Positions 34,840 through 47,104 of a stretch of DNA of 64,000 bases are shown piece by piece (the first letter of the stretch is position 1; each line of letters opens with the position of its first letter). The DNA is from Bactrocera neohumeralis (lineage: Eukaryota > Arthropoda > Insecta > Diptera > Tephritidae). The position numbers were made by a program, and so were the translations under genes. Below the pieces are notes generated by a model that saw only the letters and a list, made by a program, of their open reading frames with translations, had not been told where the DNA came from and did no database searches. Where the stretch lies: assembly GCF_024586455.1 (NCBI RefSeq), contig NC_065920.1:74144215-74208214 (forward strand), written 5' to 3'.

Positions 34840-35230
34840 TTCCGGATCCCTAAAACTTACGTATTAGTGATGCGTATTATTTCGGGATTACCAAATTCGC
34901 AATACAAAAGATGTCCGAGTTTTTTTCGAAATATTAATCTAATAAGTGATATAAATAAATCTAATCGGTATCCCGAAAATTTTCACAACTGAAGCATTTC
35001 GTAAAAACTTTTTATTGATAAGAAGTTCGTACTTTTTTTATATCCGGTATTATTGATGTTTAAAAATTCCCAAAAACTTCGGGATCCCGAATTCGCCAAT
35101 TAAAAATCCCGTAATTTTAGATTTCGGTTATTTGACCAAATATGTTTCCGATTCAGTTTAATTGGTATTTTACATAGTCCCGAATATTTTCAGGATCTCG
35201 AATTTTCTAATTTCAATTCCTGAAATTGCA
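34840..35230. repeat. Palindrome-core repeat, cluster 2
   Basis: Contains one exact TTCGGGATCCCGAA (35078-35091), plus ATTCCGGATCCCT (34849 on), TATCCCGAAAATTTTC (34972 on) and TCCCGAATATTTTCAGGATC (35182 on), with CTAATTT...CCCGAAATT-like spacers. Same family as the array at 37720-39480. Confidence 0.7.
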
Positions 35231-35529
35231 GTCATACTTACATAAGTGATTCGACCAAATCTACTTCCAAAGATGTGCATGGACAGTCTGTGTGAGAGTC
35301 GACTAGAAGGCAAGAACTCAAATAGGCATCACTTTTTGACATTTTGAATTACGAGTGATCCGCAAGAAGCTCTTTATAAGTAGGAGCGCATACAGTTGCT
35401 AAAAAAAAAAGACGGCAATAGGAGCACTGCTGCGAAGGTCATTGGACATTCTGCAACTCCATCCTTCTTCTACTTCATCTCTGCAAATTTAGATCATTGA
35501 GTCGCAAAGTCTACAACTTATAGACTTTT

Positions 35530-36131
35530 TTCTGCTAATACACAGACGAGGGATATGTGGTTGGTGTGAAGCTGCTGGAAAAGAGGCATAGTGTGCTTTT
35601 CCATGGTTGTATAGAAACTCTGAGGGAAGGTTGAATGGGGAATTTTCTGCAAGGAGCTACTGCCTCAGTATAGTTTTAGGCTACCGGGTCTAAGTAGCGT
35701 TTTTTCAAGCAGAAGTAGCTGTCATTAAGGTAGAGGTAGATACGGCAGAACTGCAATTCTAGTTTTGAGCTCGCTGATTGTGCGCCGAAAGTTAGTTAAA
35801 GAGTATGTGACCTCACTATCGACAGCTACTTTACGAGATCTTTGTGACGGTGAGTGAAATTCATCTTGCTGCAAGTATAAGAGTTCTCACTGCTCTTTGC
35901 TCAATAAAAGTAGGTGTGCTGAAAATTCTGACGGACGATAATCATCAAAGCTGTATGAAGGACGAGGAGATGGACACAATCAGACATTTTCACCCACAAT
36001 GTCCAGCCTTTACCAGACAGAGATTGAAATATCTAGGCATTTATATCTACCCCGAGCCTGAAAGAATAGTCGGAATTTCTTCTTCTCAACAAATCAACAG
36101 ATTGTCGGCTCTTGAGCGTCTTTTCGATTAA
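35530..36131 (+). mobile_element. Non-LTR retrotransposon 3' end (RNase H and tail)
   Basis: Frames read YTDEGYVVGVKLLEKRHSVL (RNase H first strand; the usual TDGS is TDEG), FFQAEVAVIKV, KLVKE-like remnants, and then the well-preserved tail KILTDDNHQSCMKDEEMDTI, RHFHPQCPAFTRQRLKYLGI and a final SALERLFD-stop at 36131. The tail keeps Cys, His and Cys ligands of the terminal zinc knuckle. Likely 3' untranslated sequence follows to about 36230. It is homologous to 47925-48260 and 26955-27165. Confidence 0.8.
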
Positions 36132-36234
36132 TACTTAGGAGTATTTAAGTATCACAACGAACTAATGTTCTAAGTGGTCCAAACGGGATTCGTTTTTGGG
36201 GCGACGTTTTAACCTAGATTAATCTAGTCTATTT

Positions 36235-37715
36235 TAAATGATTCTGAAACTATCTTACTAGTTTTAAGAACAAATACCGTTAATATTATATACATGTACA
36301 TATATGGAAATGATCTTTAAATGACATCTCTGATTACTTTGCCTTTTTATGCAGGAGAGCTAAGACTGAAACACCTAAAATTCATTGCAATGTTTTACAG
36401 TAACATTTCATTTTCACCAACATCACCGAAAAACAAAAAACAACAACAGCAAACCGTAAGCAAAACAGAACAAAGCCCGATGATGTTGAACAACGAACGA
36501 AAAGCTGGCAGTTGACAGCAAACAACAAAATTTACAACATTTTTATTTGCATTTTACGTGGCGTTGCGAGTTGCTTGTTGCCGCAACTCAACTATTACTC
36601 AGCAACAAACACCTAGAGCGGCAGCAGCAGCAGTCAGCAGTCAGCGAGGCAACAATGAGCTATGCAATGGCCACAGCAAAAAAGATAACAACAACAAGAG
36701 TGTCGAGTGTATACAATTACAACAATTGACGAGACAAGAACGAAAATGAAAATACATACAAACAAAAAGGGCCCGCAGGCAGCAGCACAACACAACACGG
36801 CGCAGCGCAGAAAAGTATAGAGCACAGGCTCCACAAGGCCACCTCCTATGCAGTATCTGTGTATAAATGTGCAACACATGCCTACACTTGGCTATGTATG
36901 TGTGGCGATTTGTAAAAAGTTCAAGGCCCATTCGTGTTTTGGGATTAAAAGCATCGCCCAATGAGTTGGCCAACGCCATGATTGCGGCTGTTGCACCAAG
37001 GTGGCAGGAAAAAATATAAATTCAGGTAGCGCCTTCACGCGTACATACACCTATACATATGTATGTATACATAGTTGCATTGGTGGCAGCCTGGCGGCTT
37101 ATTGCACGTGTGGCCAGACACACACACACCTACACTTCTATACAATACATTGTGGAGTCCTCATGAGGCCGACAGCTTTTGGCCACGCCATAGAGGGCGA
37201 GTGTTGCATTCAAAGAGATAAATTTGTGTGTGTGTGTGAGTATGTAAAATATATCATTTATTTCAGTTGCCCACAGCTTGACAGACGGTGGGTTAAAATG
37301 TAAAAGAGTTGCTAAAACATTAGCGTAAAATGTGTGCTTGCATGTGTGTATGTGTGCAAAATTTGGCAGCTACAACTGCTGTGTCGTGGGTGTACTTACT
37401 GCATTGGATTTTTGGTAAAAATTATTGTAATTCCTTTTAATGCTTGCAAAGGTAGACCACTCGCAGGCGAAAAGTGATTGAAAAAATTTCCGAAGGCACT
37501 TTTCATTCATATGCAAATTTAATACATAGATATGTATATGTCCACATATTACCTTTGAAAACAGTTGATACAGTGTCGAGGAGAAATGTGTACATATACT
37601 ATATGTACTAGTATGTAGATATGCATATGTTTTATCCGAATATCAGGAGCTTTACCTTTGAAGAAGAAAAATATGTATAAGGCAACAAACCACTGGTAAA
37701 TTTGGTCAAATAAGT
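36235..37715. other. Non-coding DNA with CAA/CAG repeats; no gene seen
   Basis: 36430-36800 is rich in CAA, CAG and AAC triplets (for example GGCAGCAGCAGCAGTCAGCA at 36620), and 37110-37130 has a short CA run. Open frames in several phases here are by-products of the triplet bias. Confidence 0.55.
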
Positions 37716-37719
37716 GATG

Positions 37720-39480
37720 TGTTGAATTTCGGGATTTTTTCTCAATGTCAATTAATAACATTAAATATGTATAAATGTATATAAATAACTAATAAAAAAT
37801 TATTTTTTGTGATCTTATTATTTCGGGATCCCGAAAATTTTCGGGACTCTTTCTGAGAGTCAACTATACAACATAAAATACATTACATAGATACATATAC
37901 ATACATATGTAAAAGTGATTTTTTGTTAATCTTATTGATAAGAGGCGTATTCACAGCTGATCCAGGTTTAAATTTGGAAAATTTGCGGTATTCAATTCCC
38001 AAAAAATTTTGAAAATTTTCTGAAATTCAAAGTTGCTTATTTATGATACCGGATATAAATACATCACATATTCGATTGATATAATGTATCGAAAAAATTC
38101 GGTAATCCCGAAATTATAGACATTAATTTTTCGAAACTTGTCTGGATCCCGCATTTCCTATTTTCGAATTAACTCATCCCGGTATTTTAAACATTACCTA
38201 TTAAACTTTCACTATGACGAATTTACCAAATTTGTGAATCCCGAAATAACAGGTAGTTGATTAATGTTTCGCAAAAGTTCTGAAAATGTTCGGTATGGTG
38301 GATTCTCTAACAGCGAATTTATCAACCCCGAAATTACTCACCATGGTCATTCGATTGATGTTTCGAATAAATTCTGAAATTATTTTTTATTACATACATA
38401 TACATATGTATTTACTGATACCGAAATTAAAGGCATCGCTTATTTGAGGCTTTTCGGGAACCCGAATTTGTTAGTACTATACTTTGAATGAAAATTTTGA
38501 AATTACAAAGATAATTTATTCAATTGAAGTATCTATCGACCGTACTTACTCGAAAGTTTTCGGGATCCCGAATTCTTATCACTTATTCAATTTTCGGTAC
38601 CACGAATTTAAAAAACTTGTGAATCATGAACATTTTCGTTATCGTGAATTTGATAATATCATATTTGCAAATCCCGAAATTACAGATATCAATGACTTAT
38701 GTTTTGAAAAAATCCAGACAATTTTCGGTATTACGAATTTACTGATCTCGAAACTATATACACCTATTATACGAAGCTTTTCAGGGCCCTCAATTTCCTA
38801 ATACTGAATTTGTGAATCCCGAAATTACAGACAATTTGAATTTGCTCAATCCAAATATGAAAAATTTCGGTATTGTGTTTTTGTCATTACCAAGTCGAAT
38901 TGATGTCTCGAAAAAATCGCGAAACATTTTGGTGTTATGAATTTACTATTACCGAAATTATGGACATCACTTATTTGAAATTTTTCGGGATCCCGAATTT
39001 ACTAATATCGAATTTGTTAAACTCGAAATTCAAATATCTTATTCAATAACAAAATTAATAAGACCTAAAACTTTCGGGACCCCGAATTTATTAACACCAA
39101 ATTTGCAAATACCGAAATTACAGACATTTACCTGAATATCACTTATCTGATTAATGTCTGCAAAATTCTGAAAGTTTTAAAATTAGCTAATCTCGAAAAT
39201 AAACACAGCACTTATTTCAAACTTTTCGGGATTCCAAATTTGATTAGAATAAATTTGTAAAATTAGAGTAAATTAAAAAATCCGAAAATTTTGAAATATA
39301 CTAATCCCGAAAATAAACACAACACTTATTAGAGACTTTTCGGAATGCGGAATTTGATAAGAATAAATTTGTAATGTGAATGTGAAGAGAGAACAATTAC
39401 TCCTTACTTATTTCGGAAAATCCCGAAACATTTCGGGATCCCGAATTTGCAAAATTTTAATTTCCAAACATGCAGACACG
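37720..39480. repeat. Palindrome-core repeat, main satellite-like array
   Basis: Exact 14-bp palindromes TTCGGGATCCCGAA occur at 37822, 38559, 38984 and 39432, with degraded versions between (TTTCAGGGCCCTC about 38778, TTTCGGGACCCCGAATT about 39073, TTTTCGGGATTCCAAATTTG about 39222). Spacers repeat the phrases CTAATAxCGAATTTG, AATCCCGAAATTACAGAC and ATCACTTATT. A clear tandem pair with period 114 bp spans 39187-39375. The 105-codon frame at 38484-38801 is just translation of the repeat. I know no family with this core. Confidence 0.75.
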
Positions 39481-39484
39481 ACTT

Positions 39485-40925
39485 CAAGAACTTAACATTT
39501 TTATCCCATTGTTTGGTTCCAATTTGGTAATAATAATATTGCTTAATTACCGTTTCCTCCCCATAACTATTTTCACAAGAGGGGTGGGTGTATACGAGTA
39601 GCTGATATTGTACTAAGGATTAAATTTAGCTTTAATTTGAAATGCAGTACAATAAGTTTAAAAATAAATATATTAACATAATTTGTCATTGCAATCACTC
39701 AAATTCAATTAAAATATAACAGTTTAATGAATATGTCAGCGCAACAAGCCGCAAGCCGCATGCAGCGTGCACCCACATCGGCCGCAAATGGAAAACCGGC
39801 ATTGTTTCGCAATCAATTTTAGTAGACCCGCACAATGCGCGCTTAAGGCACATGTATATGTATACACCGTTATGTATGTATTATCATATATTTGGATGTG
39901 TGCGTGTACAAGCCCCTTCCTTTGAAGTAAACACAAAGGCATATCAAATGGCTATTAAAGCAAACGTCCAAGCAGCTTCATTAGAAAAGAAACCTAAACG
40001 CTTACAATTCACTTATGTAAATTTCAACGCCTCTAATTCACAGACATACATACACACATATGGTGGGCTCACTTGCCACAGCTGGTTGCAATGAATGCAA
40101 AATTATTACTTCCCGCTCATTGCGGCCGGGGCAACGATTTCTCGCGTCATAATTGAATAAATATACAAACTTTTTACGGAAATTTAATTGCATTTTTGTT
40201 CTGCTGTTAGAAATTCCGACACACCGGCGTTGCGCCACAGATGTATATTTTGTTTTGCAATAAAAATTGCACAGACTGCGCTGCTATTGAAAGGTATAAG
40301 TATTCACCTATTATTATATACTTACACATGTTTCTCTAAATTTATAGGTGCTCGCTTGTGTGCGATTTCGGCTTCATTTGCATTCTCCGGTGCAAGCGCC
40401 AGTCATTTTTGTTTACCTCAATGAACAACAACAAACCATTTTTAGAACACACTCATATGTTTACCGCATTGAAGCATCGGTAGCGCAGTGTTGAAGGAGT
40501 TCAGAAGACACTCATGCTTGTTTTTCATTTTATTTATAGAATATGAGTGTCTATGAGATCACAAAATAGATAGTTACACAACATAAATTTATTTTTAAAG
40601 AAAAGAAGTCGGAGAAGAAACTAAAGTTACGCGGAATCAAAACACATTATATATACCAAGAACCATGTTAATCCGAGAATTGTTGAGAAACTTTCCAAGT
40701 GAACAGGTACACGGGCAGCTTGAGAGTCTGTTCTTGAAAACCTTGTTTAAAAGCAAGAAAGTTCATATCAAATCGTAGAGGAAGTGCACAGAACAGTTAC
40801 AAAGGCTTCGCTTTTACTTTTTTACTTTTTATTTATTGTCTTTCAAAATGAACTAACCTCACTTTTTTGCGGAGAATCAGATCGCAGCCCTACATAAACT
40901 GATATAAGTTCCTGAACTTTGCTTA
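39485..40925. other. Non-coding DNA, no gene seen
   Basis: AT-rich with short frames of no recognised family. It separates the main palindrome array from cluster 4. Confidence 0.5.
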
Positions 40926-40929
40926 AAGA

Positions 40930-41400
40930 AACTAAATAGCGCGTTTTTTTAACTTTCCGGCATCCTGAATTCGCTAATAAAAAATTTTAAAGAATTTTTC
41001 GGGATCCCGATTTTTTTATTTTACAATTCGCTAATACCGATGTTTTAGACACCACTTGCCATATTAGTGAATGCCGAAATAAAAGACATTGAGTTGACTT
41101 TTCGAAAAATTCCGAAAACTTTCGGTATCTTAAATTTGTTAATACCCAATTTGCTAATCCCGATATTGAAAATATCACTTCTCCAATTAATACTTCGAAA
41201 AAATCCCAAGAGATTTCGGTATTGAAAAATATTTTTACTTCATTTTTCCGGATCCCGATTTGGCTAATTAAAAATTTATGAATCTCGAAATCACAAACAT
41301 GACTTAAACGATTGATGTTTAAAATAGTCCCAAAAATTTTCGGGATCCCGAAGTTGCTAAATGAAAATTCCAAATACGTAGGTATCACTGCAAAAATTAA
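40930..41400. repeat. Palindrome-core repeat, cluster 4
   Basis: Contains TTCGGGATCCCGAT (40998-41011, one mismatch), TTCCGGATCCCGATTTGGC (about 41247) and an exact TTCGGGATCCCGAA (41339-41352), with spacers such as GCTAATCCCGATATTGAAAA. The minus frame 40987-41388 is repeat translation, not a gene. Confidence 0.7.
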
Positions 41401-41559
41401 AAAGTATGCTTATACATAAAAAAATTACCCACAAGGTTACCAAATTTTCTAACCGTTTTAGGATTGAACCAAATAATATGTATGAATCAGAGGACACAAT
41501 ATACATATGGTCATGGCGTCTATCATCCCCTATCTATCGATATATCTAGACTATACATG

Positions 41560-42450
41560 TTAAAGTTCCGAATCCGAATATAAACATCGCAGCGCCATAG
41601 AACTCTGGTTATTGGCTGACTGACCTTTCCTTCCTAGCTTAACTTCGCTCGACCCTTAACATGATCTCCCTTGATCTTTACTTTAACCCCCATAATAAGC
41701 TAACTATCGTGATGCACCCGTTTCATGTTCCATATCCTGCATAGGAGGACCGCAGTGCCAAGTTTATCCTGATACTTGCCTGACTGCGCTTTCTTTTGAT
41801 TCCTCGACCGCCAGCTTGGTCTTCCAAGTTAGGCGTCAACTTAACTCCTTTGATGCGCTTGGCCAACAGTTAAACTCTTAAGTTGACATTGCTTGAACTC
41901 AGCTATACTAAGCTTGATCTTACTTCATCCCAACTTCCTGTCCCTTAAATCATAGGTTTTCCCTACCATCAAGAAAATTTGCTTTGCTTGGAAGGCAAGT
42001 TTCACTTTTCACCAAGTACCGATCAACTGAGTCGTTATTTCAGAAAGATTTTATTACATAATTGCATCCAAGGTTCCAAAATCCACATTTCCGAAATCCG
42101 ATTCCACTTTAACTCTCTTGATTCGTAACGCAACCCCTAGTCAAACTCTAAACTTGACAAAGTTTGAGAAAAGTTTGATTTTCAGCTCCATCCTCCTCCT
42201 CCCACCTTAGTGTATTGGCCTTCTGGCTCTTGGCATGACTTTGCTTGACGTATAATTTGACCTTATTTGAACCCTAACTTGTTCCCAACTACATGTCCCT
42301 CGGTGCCTTGGCTTTCAGTAACATAAAAAAAGTTATTGTAAAGTCCACGAAATCAAACAATATTTCATTTGGAAGACAAGTTCCACTTCTCACTCAACTT
42401 CACTGTCCTTTCAGTAAGTTTTTATCGTATTTTTTAAATTAAAATTTCCT
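41560..42450. repeat. Pyrimidine-rich, CTT/AACTT-biased region
   Basis: The plus strand is strongly C+T-rich compared with the AT-rich surroundings, with recurring AACTT, CTTGA and TTCACTT words. Two segments, about 41960-42030 and 42330-42410, share CTTTGCTTGGAAGGCAAGTT / TTTCATTTGGAAGACAAGTT and CACTTxTCAC, so an old tandem or dispersed duplication is likely. No frame or known element is seen. Confidence 0.45.
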
Positions 42451-42521
42451 TTACATAAAGTTCTTTCGTCACCCCAGCAACTGTAATCAGCAGATAATGT
42501 AAGCTATTTGTCGTAACTCAC

Positions 42522-42592
42522 CTTCGGACGTTTTACGCAAAACCACGAGCTTACGAAAGATTGCCACATCACTGAGATCATCAACGAAACAG
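42522..42592 (-). CDS. Candidate internal coding exon (71 bp) of an unidentified gene
   Basis: On the minus strand a pyrimidine-rich acceptor, TTCGTACTTCTTTTCAG, ends at 42593; the exon then runs to GAAG at 42522, followed by donor GTGAGT. One frame is open throughout and gives 23 full codons, beginning CFVDDLSDVAIF and ending LRKTSE, with one base before and one after (phase 2 in, phase 1 out). Composition is protein-like and free of the low-complexity bias of other frames here. I do not recognise the gene. Its role can only be guessed at; it might be an exon of a large gene whose introns fill this window. A chance match of splice signals cannot be excluded. Confidence 0.4.
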
Positions 42593-42599
42593 CTGAAAA

Positions 42600-44235
42600 G
42601 AAGTACGAAAATATATGCATAAATATGGTAAAAACAAAAAAAAGCATTTAAATAACAACTACAACAACAAATGTAGGTAAGCTGTTTAAAAACAAGTCGC
42701 AATTCATTCGCCGCAGGAGATCTGCCGACGACAACTGGGTGCCACTCCAAGGCGCGCAACGCAACAACGCCAATAAAAAGGCGAAAAACTCAACATAACA
42801 CCATAACAGAAGCAAAAAATGACCATAACAGAACAAAGAAATAAGAAGCTACACAAAAATATGAAAAAGTATCAACAGCATTGCGTCGAAGGATTGAATA
42901 ATGACATCGATATGATGGATGTAAGACTTTCCAGCTCCCAGCCAGACAAGTAGCGACCGCAATAGAAGGTTGGCAGTTTTTTTTCGGCTTACGCAAGTCA
43001 AGTGATGAAGTGCAACAATTGTGCAGAGCTCAGGGCTGTAGCGTCTTCTCGCGTGACAGGCGACATGAGTTGCGAAAGCTGAGTTGAGTCGGCGATGAGT
43101 TGTGATGATGCGCGTAGCGAGGGTAAAAGTGATTGAAATGTGAAGGAAATGCAAATATTTTCACTGCTTCAAATGCACGTAGGGTTTGGTTATATGAGAA
43201 TAAACCGCTTTAGGCGGAAGTGAGCGGTGTTGACTAATGGATTGGTGTGAAAAAAGAACGGGACGTTTTTGAAGAGCCGCAACGGTCTTTTAAGTGAAAG
43301 ATTACAAATATTCTTGTTATGAACAGCTTCCTTAAAAAGTAAGAAAGTCTTAATATCATTTACATACATATGTATGTATAGAGCACTCATTTTATGAAGT
43401 TTGATCCAACTAATTATGTAAGCTCTGCAATTTTCATCAGTTCTTCTTTAAAACTATGGTTCCGTTCGGTCCTTTTTCTATTGCAAATTCACGGCTGAAT
43501 GCTTGCTCATTTACGTCTTTTGAATAAGTGGATCATCCCTGCTCCAGCCTGTTTTGAATCAATTAAAATTGAAAAAAAGTCTTGCAAAATCTGAAGGATA
43601 CAACTTCGACTGCATTTTGGTGGAAGCCAGTTGTAAGCGATAATCGTACGGCTTAAAACATCTGGACTTATATTATACAAGCTGGTCTAAAGATTGGAAT
43701 TATGGTCACGCACAAGACCAACCCCTGTGGGTTGAAATTTAAAAAAAAATTAGGCTGACTCCGGCATGTTCTGAAACTAGATCCAGGCACAATCATACAC
43801 AACGTTGCCGACTAGAATCCACCATGTAGCCGACCCGTTCTAAAAACATTTGGTTATCGAAATATCTAAGATCCTAAAACGTTGGAGTCAAATCAATAAG
43901 CTAGCACAAGATCAAGTGAGTCTCATTTTGTGAATCCGCGAATCCATAAGACACCAAATATATTTAAATAGAAGTTTATTCCTTGAAAGAAAAAGTTAAA
44001 AGACAGTTAGAAGATGCCTTAAAACTTACAAAATCGGACTTAAGATTTGTGACCATACTATTCAAGTAGAAACTCAGCCTAGAAAGTTAAACAAATCTTT
44101 TCAGAATCTTTGAAATATCTTTTGGGTAGACTAACTTTAATTTATAAGAAAGAAGGTTAATCCGAAATACAAATGACAGTATTTTACAGAATTTATGAAA
44201 TAGCATTACATAGATGAAATTCCAGGTCCGTTTCA
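42600..44235. other. Non-coding DNA, no gene seen
   Basis: Mixed-composition sequence to about 43150, then AT-rich. Overlapping minus frames at 42648-43154 show no family resemblance. If the exon at 42522-42592 is real, this would be intron upstream of it. Confidence 0.45.
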
Positions 44236-44239
44236 GTTA

Positions 44240-45170
44240 GGTAACGTCATCATCACCAACATCAGGTTGACACTAGAACCGGGTATGGGTCTTGGTCACA
44301 TCGATAAGATTTCGCCAGTTGTCTCTACATTGCACAGGTCAGAGCCAATTGGATATTTCAAGTCTGCATCCACAGGACCCTTCCATTTGAGTTTGGGTTT
44401 TCCTTTCCTTCATTGGCTTCCGGGAGACACCGAATCCTAAATTTTGAGATCTGGGTCTTTTCTTCCATTTGCTGTTTAATTTTTAAGCACCTCACAATGT
44501 CCACTTCGCTGAAGAGCTCATACAGCTCATTATTTCATCGAATCCGGTATCTTATCGGAGATCTTTTTTCTCGAACGCTCCTAAAGACTGCTCATCGTGG
44601 ATCGTCATCGTTCTTGCTCCCGGACCATGCAGCAGTGCGCATATTATGAGTGACTTGTACAGTGTTAATTTGGTAAGGCTAAAATAGCTCCACTCTTCAA
44701 TTGCCTGCTGAGCTTTTGTTGGTAAGTGGAATTATCTCATTTATTTTATATTTTCAGTATGTATGCGGCATCTTCGATAGACGAAGTCTTTCATTACCTC
44801 GAAGTTTTAACTTCCAACAGTGACAGAATCTCCCACTTTTTGAGATCGTTTGTTTGATGGCAGTAAGAAATTCCTCTTGGCCTAGCTTACCACCAGACTC
44901 GTTTGCTTCGCTTCTTTTTCTAAGCTTGCGAATGCTGCACACAAGACCCTGTTGTTGCAGCCAACTATGTCGATGGCGTCGGTATATGCCAGTGATTGGT
45001 GACTCTTGGAAAAAATAGTGCCAGTTCGATGAAGGTCTGAGGCGCAGATTATCTTCTCAAGCATTAGATTGGAGAAATCACTCGATAACGATCTCGTTTA
45101 AGTTCGCGTTGTCTGTAACCTCGTTTGATATCGAGTTACTGATAACTCGCTACTCCCTCGAGGTTTTCTT
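44240..45170 (-). mobile_element. RTE-like non-LTR fragment, RT palm to C-terminus
   Basis: Minus strand reads DIKRGYRQREL near 45110-45160, NLMLEKIICASDLHRTGTIF, LAYTDAIDIVG (the YADD box altered to YTDA), AAFASLEKEAKQ and NFEVMKDFVY near 44790. After shifts come ELYELFSEVDIVRCLKIK near 44500 and an eroded C-terminus to 44240. It matches the other RTE-like copies motif for motif and extends the palm through the thumb. Loss of the second YADD Asp and several stops mean it is dead. Confidence 0.8.
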
Positions 45171-45174
45171 CAAA

Positions 45175-46420
45175 ATATCTTCTTGTGAAGGTTGCAAGTC
45201 CGTTCTGCTTTGAGAAAATTAGCAAAAAAGGCATTTACTAAAACTAACTGAGTCGCCTTCTTTCATGGACCCTGTCAAAAGCGCTTAAGTGGCTATAAAA
45301 CTAAAAGGAGCAAGCCACTAACTTCGTTTCTCCATTTAAGCAAATCGAACAAGTGATAAAAGTGCCGTTAACTGGCGCATAAAATACGAAAGCAAACGAA
45401 AGCGTAACAAATCGGCGCAAAGCAATTGAATGCAGAAAGAAATTAAAGAAAAGGAGAGATATGTGCGTGGTTGTGCATGTGAGTGCATATCATGCGTACT
45501 TGCAACAACGACATGCAAATTAAACTAATCAAGCCGCATGGCGCAGAGGTGGGCGAAACGCGACGCAGTGAGGTGACAGCGCCAATAAGGCAAGAAAATG
45601 AACTTGATGCTGGCAATTTGTTGCAATTCGAGCCGAGACAAGTACGCACATGCTCGTGCAGCGACGGCGAACCAGACAACAAGGCTTTGGTTAACTGGCT
45701 CACTGACTGGCAGTTGACTGCGCCAGTGTTGATTGTTGACTGCCAGCGGGGTGGGGATAATGGAGTTGTGTCTGCGGTTGTGTATGTGGATGATGTATGT
45801 GTGATATACATATACATATATATATGGATGTGTGTGTGCTTTTACGTGTGTGTGTGTGGCACGCGGTAATAAAATGTCATTAAAATGTAGCATAAAAGTG
45901 CAGAGTGGAATGACATGCGACAGTGAAAGATTAAAAAAAGCAAAAAGCCTCTAAGGAGAAGAGAGTTGGAAGGCAAAAAATTGTGACAGAAAAGTGCAAT
46001 ATATTTAAAATACGGCAACTGACAAACAGACAGCTTTGAAACATGAGCAGCTAAAGCACATGTGCATGTGTGGCAAGTACAATATGTGTGTGTGTGTGTG
46101 CTTTTGTAAGCGTATATGTGCTTGATTTTGCAACTGGTTACTGGCTAGTGACAGTGACGCTGACACTTACATACCGCAATACATAAGAGGCGATAGTGTT
46201 GCAAGCTCAAATCAGCTGCAACAGCTGGTTTCAAAGCGAGCAGCAAAATAAAATAAAGTCAGAAACACATATTTACTAAAGCAAAACAGATCAAGTAGGG
46301 GAATTTAGAGTGCAAAGTGTGTATGTGCAGATGTTAGTTCATATCTCTGTATGTATGTATGTAATATAAGCGCTACCCATTCACCGGCTTACAACTGCCT
46401 TGTCGTTATTGCACTTTTAT
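45175..46420. other. Non-coding DNA; unresolved open frames
   Basis: Frames longer than 120 codons on both strands at 45443-45893 overlap each other. The first 100 residues of the plus frame have reasonable composition, but no family is recognised and its end is TATATA/GTGTGT translation. A (GT)n run lies at 46084-46100. Confidence 0.45.
46084..46100. repeat. (GT)n microsatellite
   Basis: A run of GT dinucleotides of about eight units. Confidence 0.85.
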
Positions 46421-46423
46421 TTT

Positions 46424-47100
46424 TATACCCTGAACAGTTTACGACAAAGTTTGGAACATACATAAGGAAACGTCGGAGATTCTTTAAAATATATGTACAT
46501 CTACATAAATTTTTTTTGTCTATATATAAATGAACTAAGAAAGTTGTACACGTTCCTTCTTTTGCACGAAGTTCTTGTACGGAAAACTTTTATAATTGAC
46601 GAGATATTTTCATGAAATTAAGCACGAATTATTTCCTAAGACAGTGGCATAAACTCTGAAAAAATCGTGTAGATCAGACCACTATAGCACATAGCTGTCA
46701 TACAAACTAAATGATCAGTATCGAGTTCTTGTAGGGTAAACTTTTTAGGTGACGAGATATTCTCACGAAATTTGGCACAGATTATTGCCTAAGTTAGTGG
46801 TATAAATTCTGAAGAAATCGTTTGGATCAGCCTATTGTAGCACATAGCTGTCATACAAAATGAATGATCAAAATCAAGTTCTTTTATGGAAAACTTTTTT
46901 AGTTGACGAGATATTCTCAAGAAATTCGGCATGAATTATTGCCTAAAATAGTATGGAGTATGTAGGTATGAACTCCGAAAAAATCGCTTAAATTGAGCCA
47001 CTATAGTCACTAAACCAAGAAAATCAAGTTCTCATATTGAAAACTTTGTATTTGTGAAGGCTATAATAGCAACCGCAGTTAACGTTTAGTCTTGTTTTTC
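46424..47100 (+). mobile_element. DINE-1-like Helentron relic, copy 5
   Basis: The only copy in plus orientation. It begins TATACCCTGAACAG (46424-46437; the second hairpin arm has decayed) and passes GGAAACGTCGGAGATTC. Tandem units follow with CACATAGCTGTCATACAAA at about 46688 and 46841, then a third, degenerate unit. It ends at about 47060-47100 with GGCTATAATAGCAACCGCAG, TTAACG and TCTTGTTTTTC, the family 3' terminus. No coding sequence. Confidence 0.75.
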
Positions 47101-47104
47101 ATTT

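Noticed and set aside
38484..38801. 105-codon frame on plus, and 133-codon frame at 40987-41388 on minus
   Set aside because: Both are translations of the palindrome-core repeat (recurrent FGIPN/FRYREF-like strings).
45483..45869. 128-codon plus frame with reasonable residue mix
   Set aside because: An overlapping minus frame is equally long, the end is TATATA/GTGTGT translation, and there is no recognised family or splice signals.
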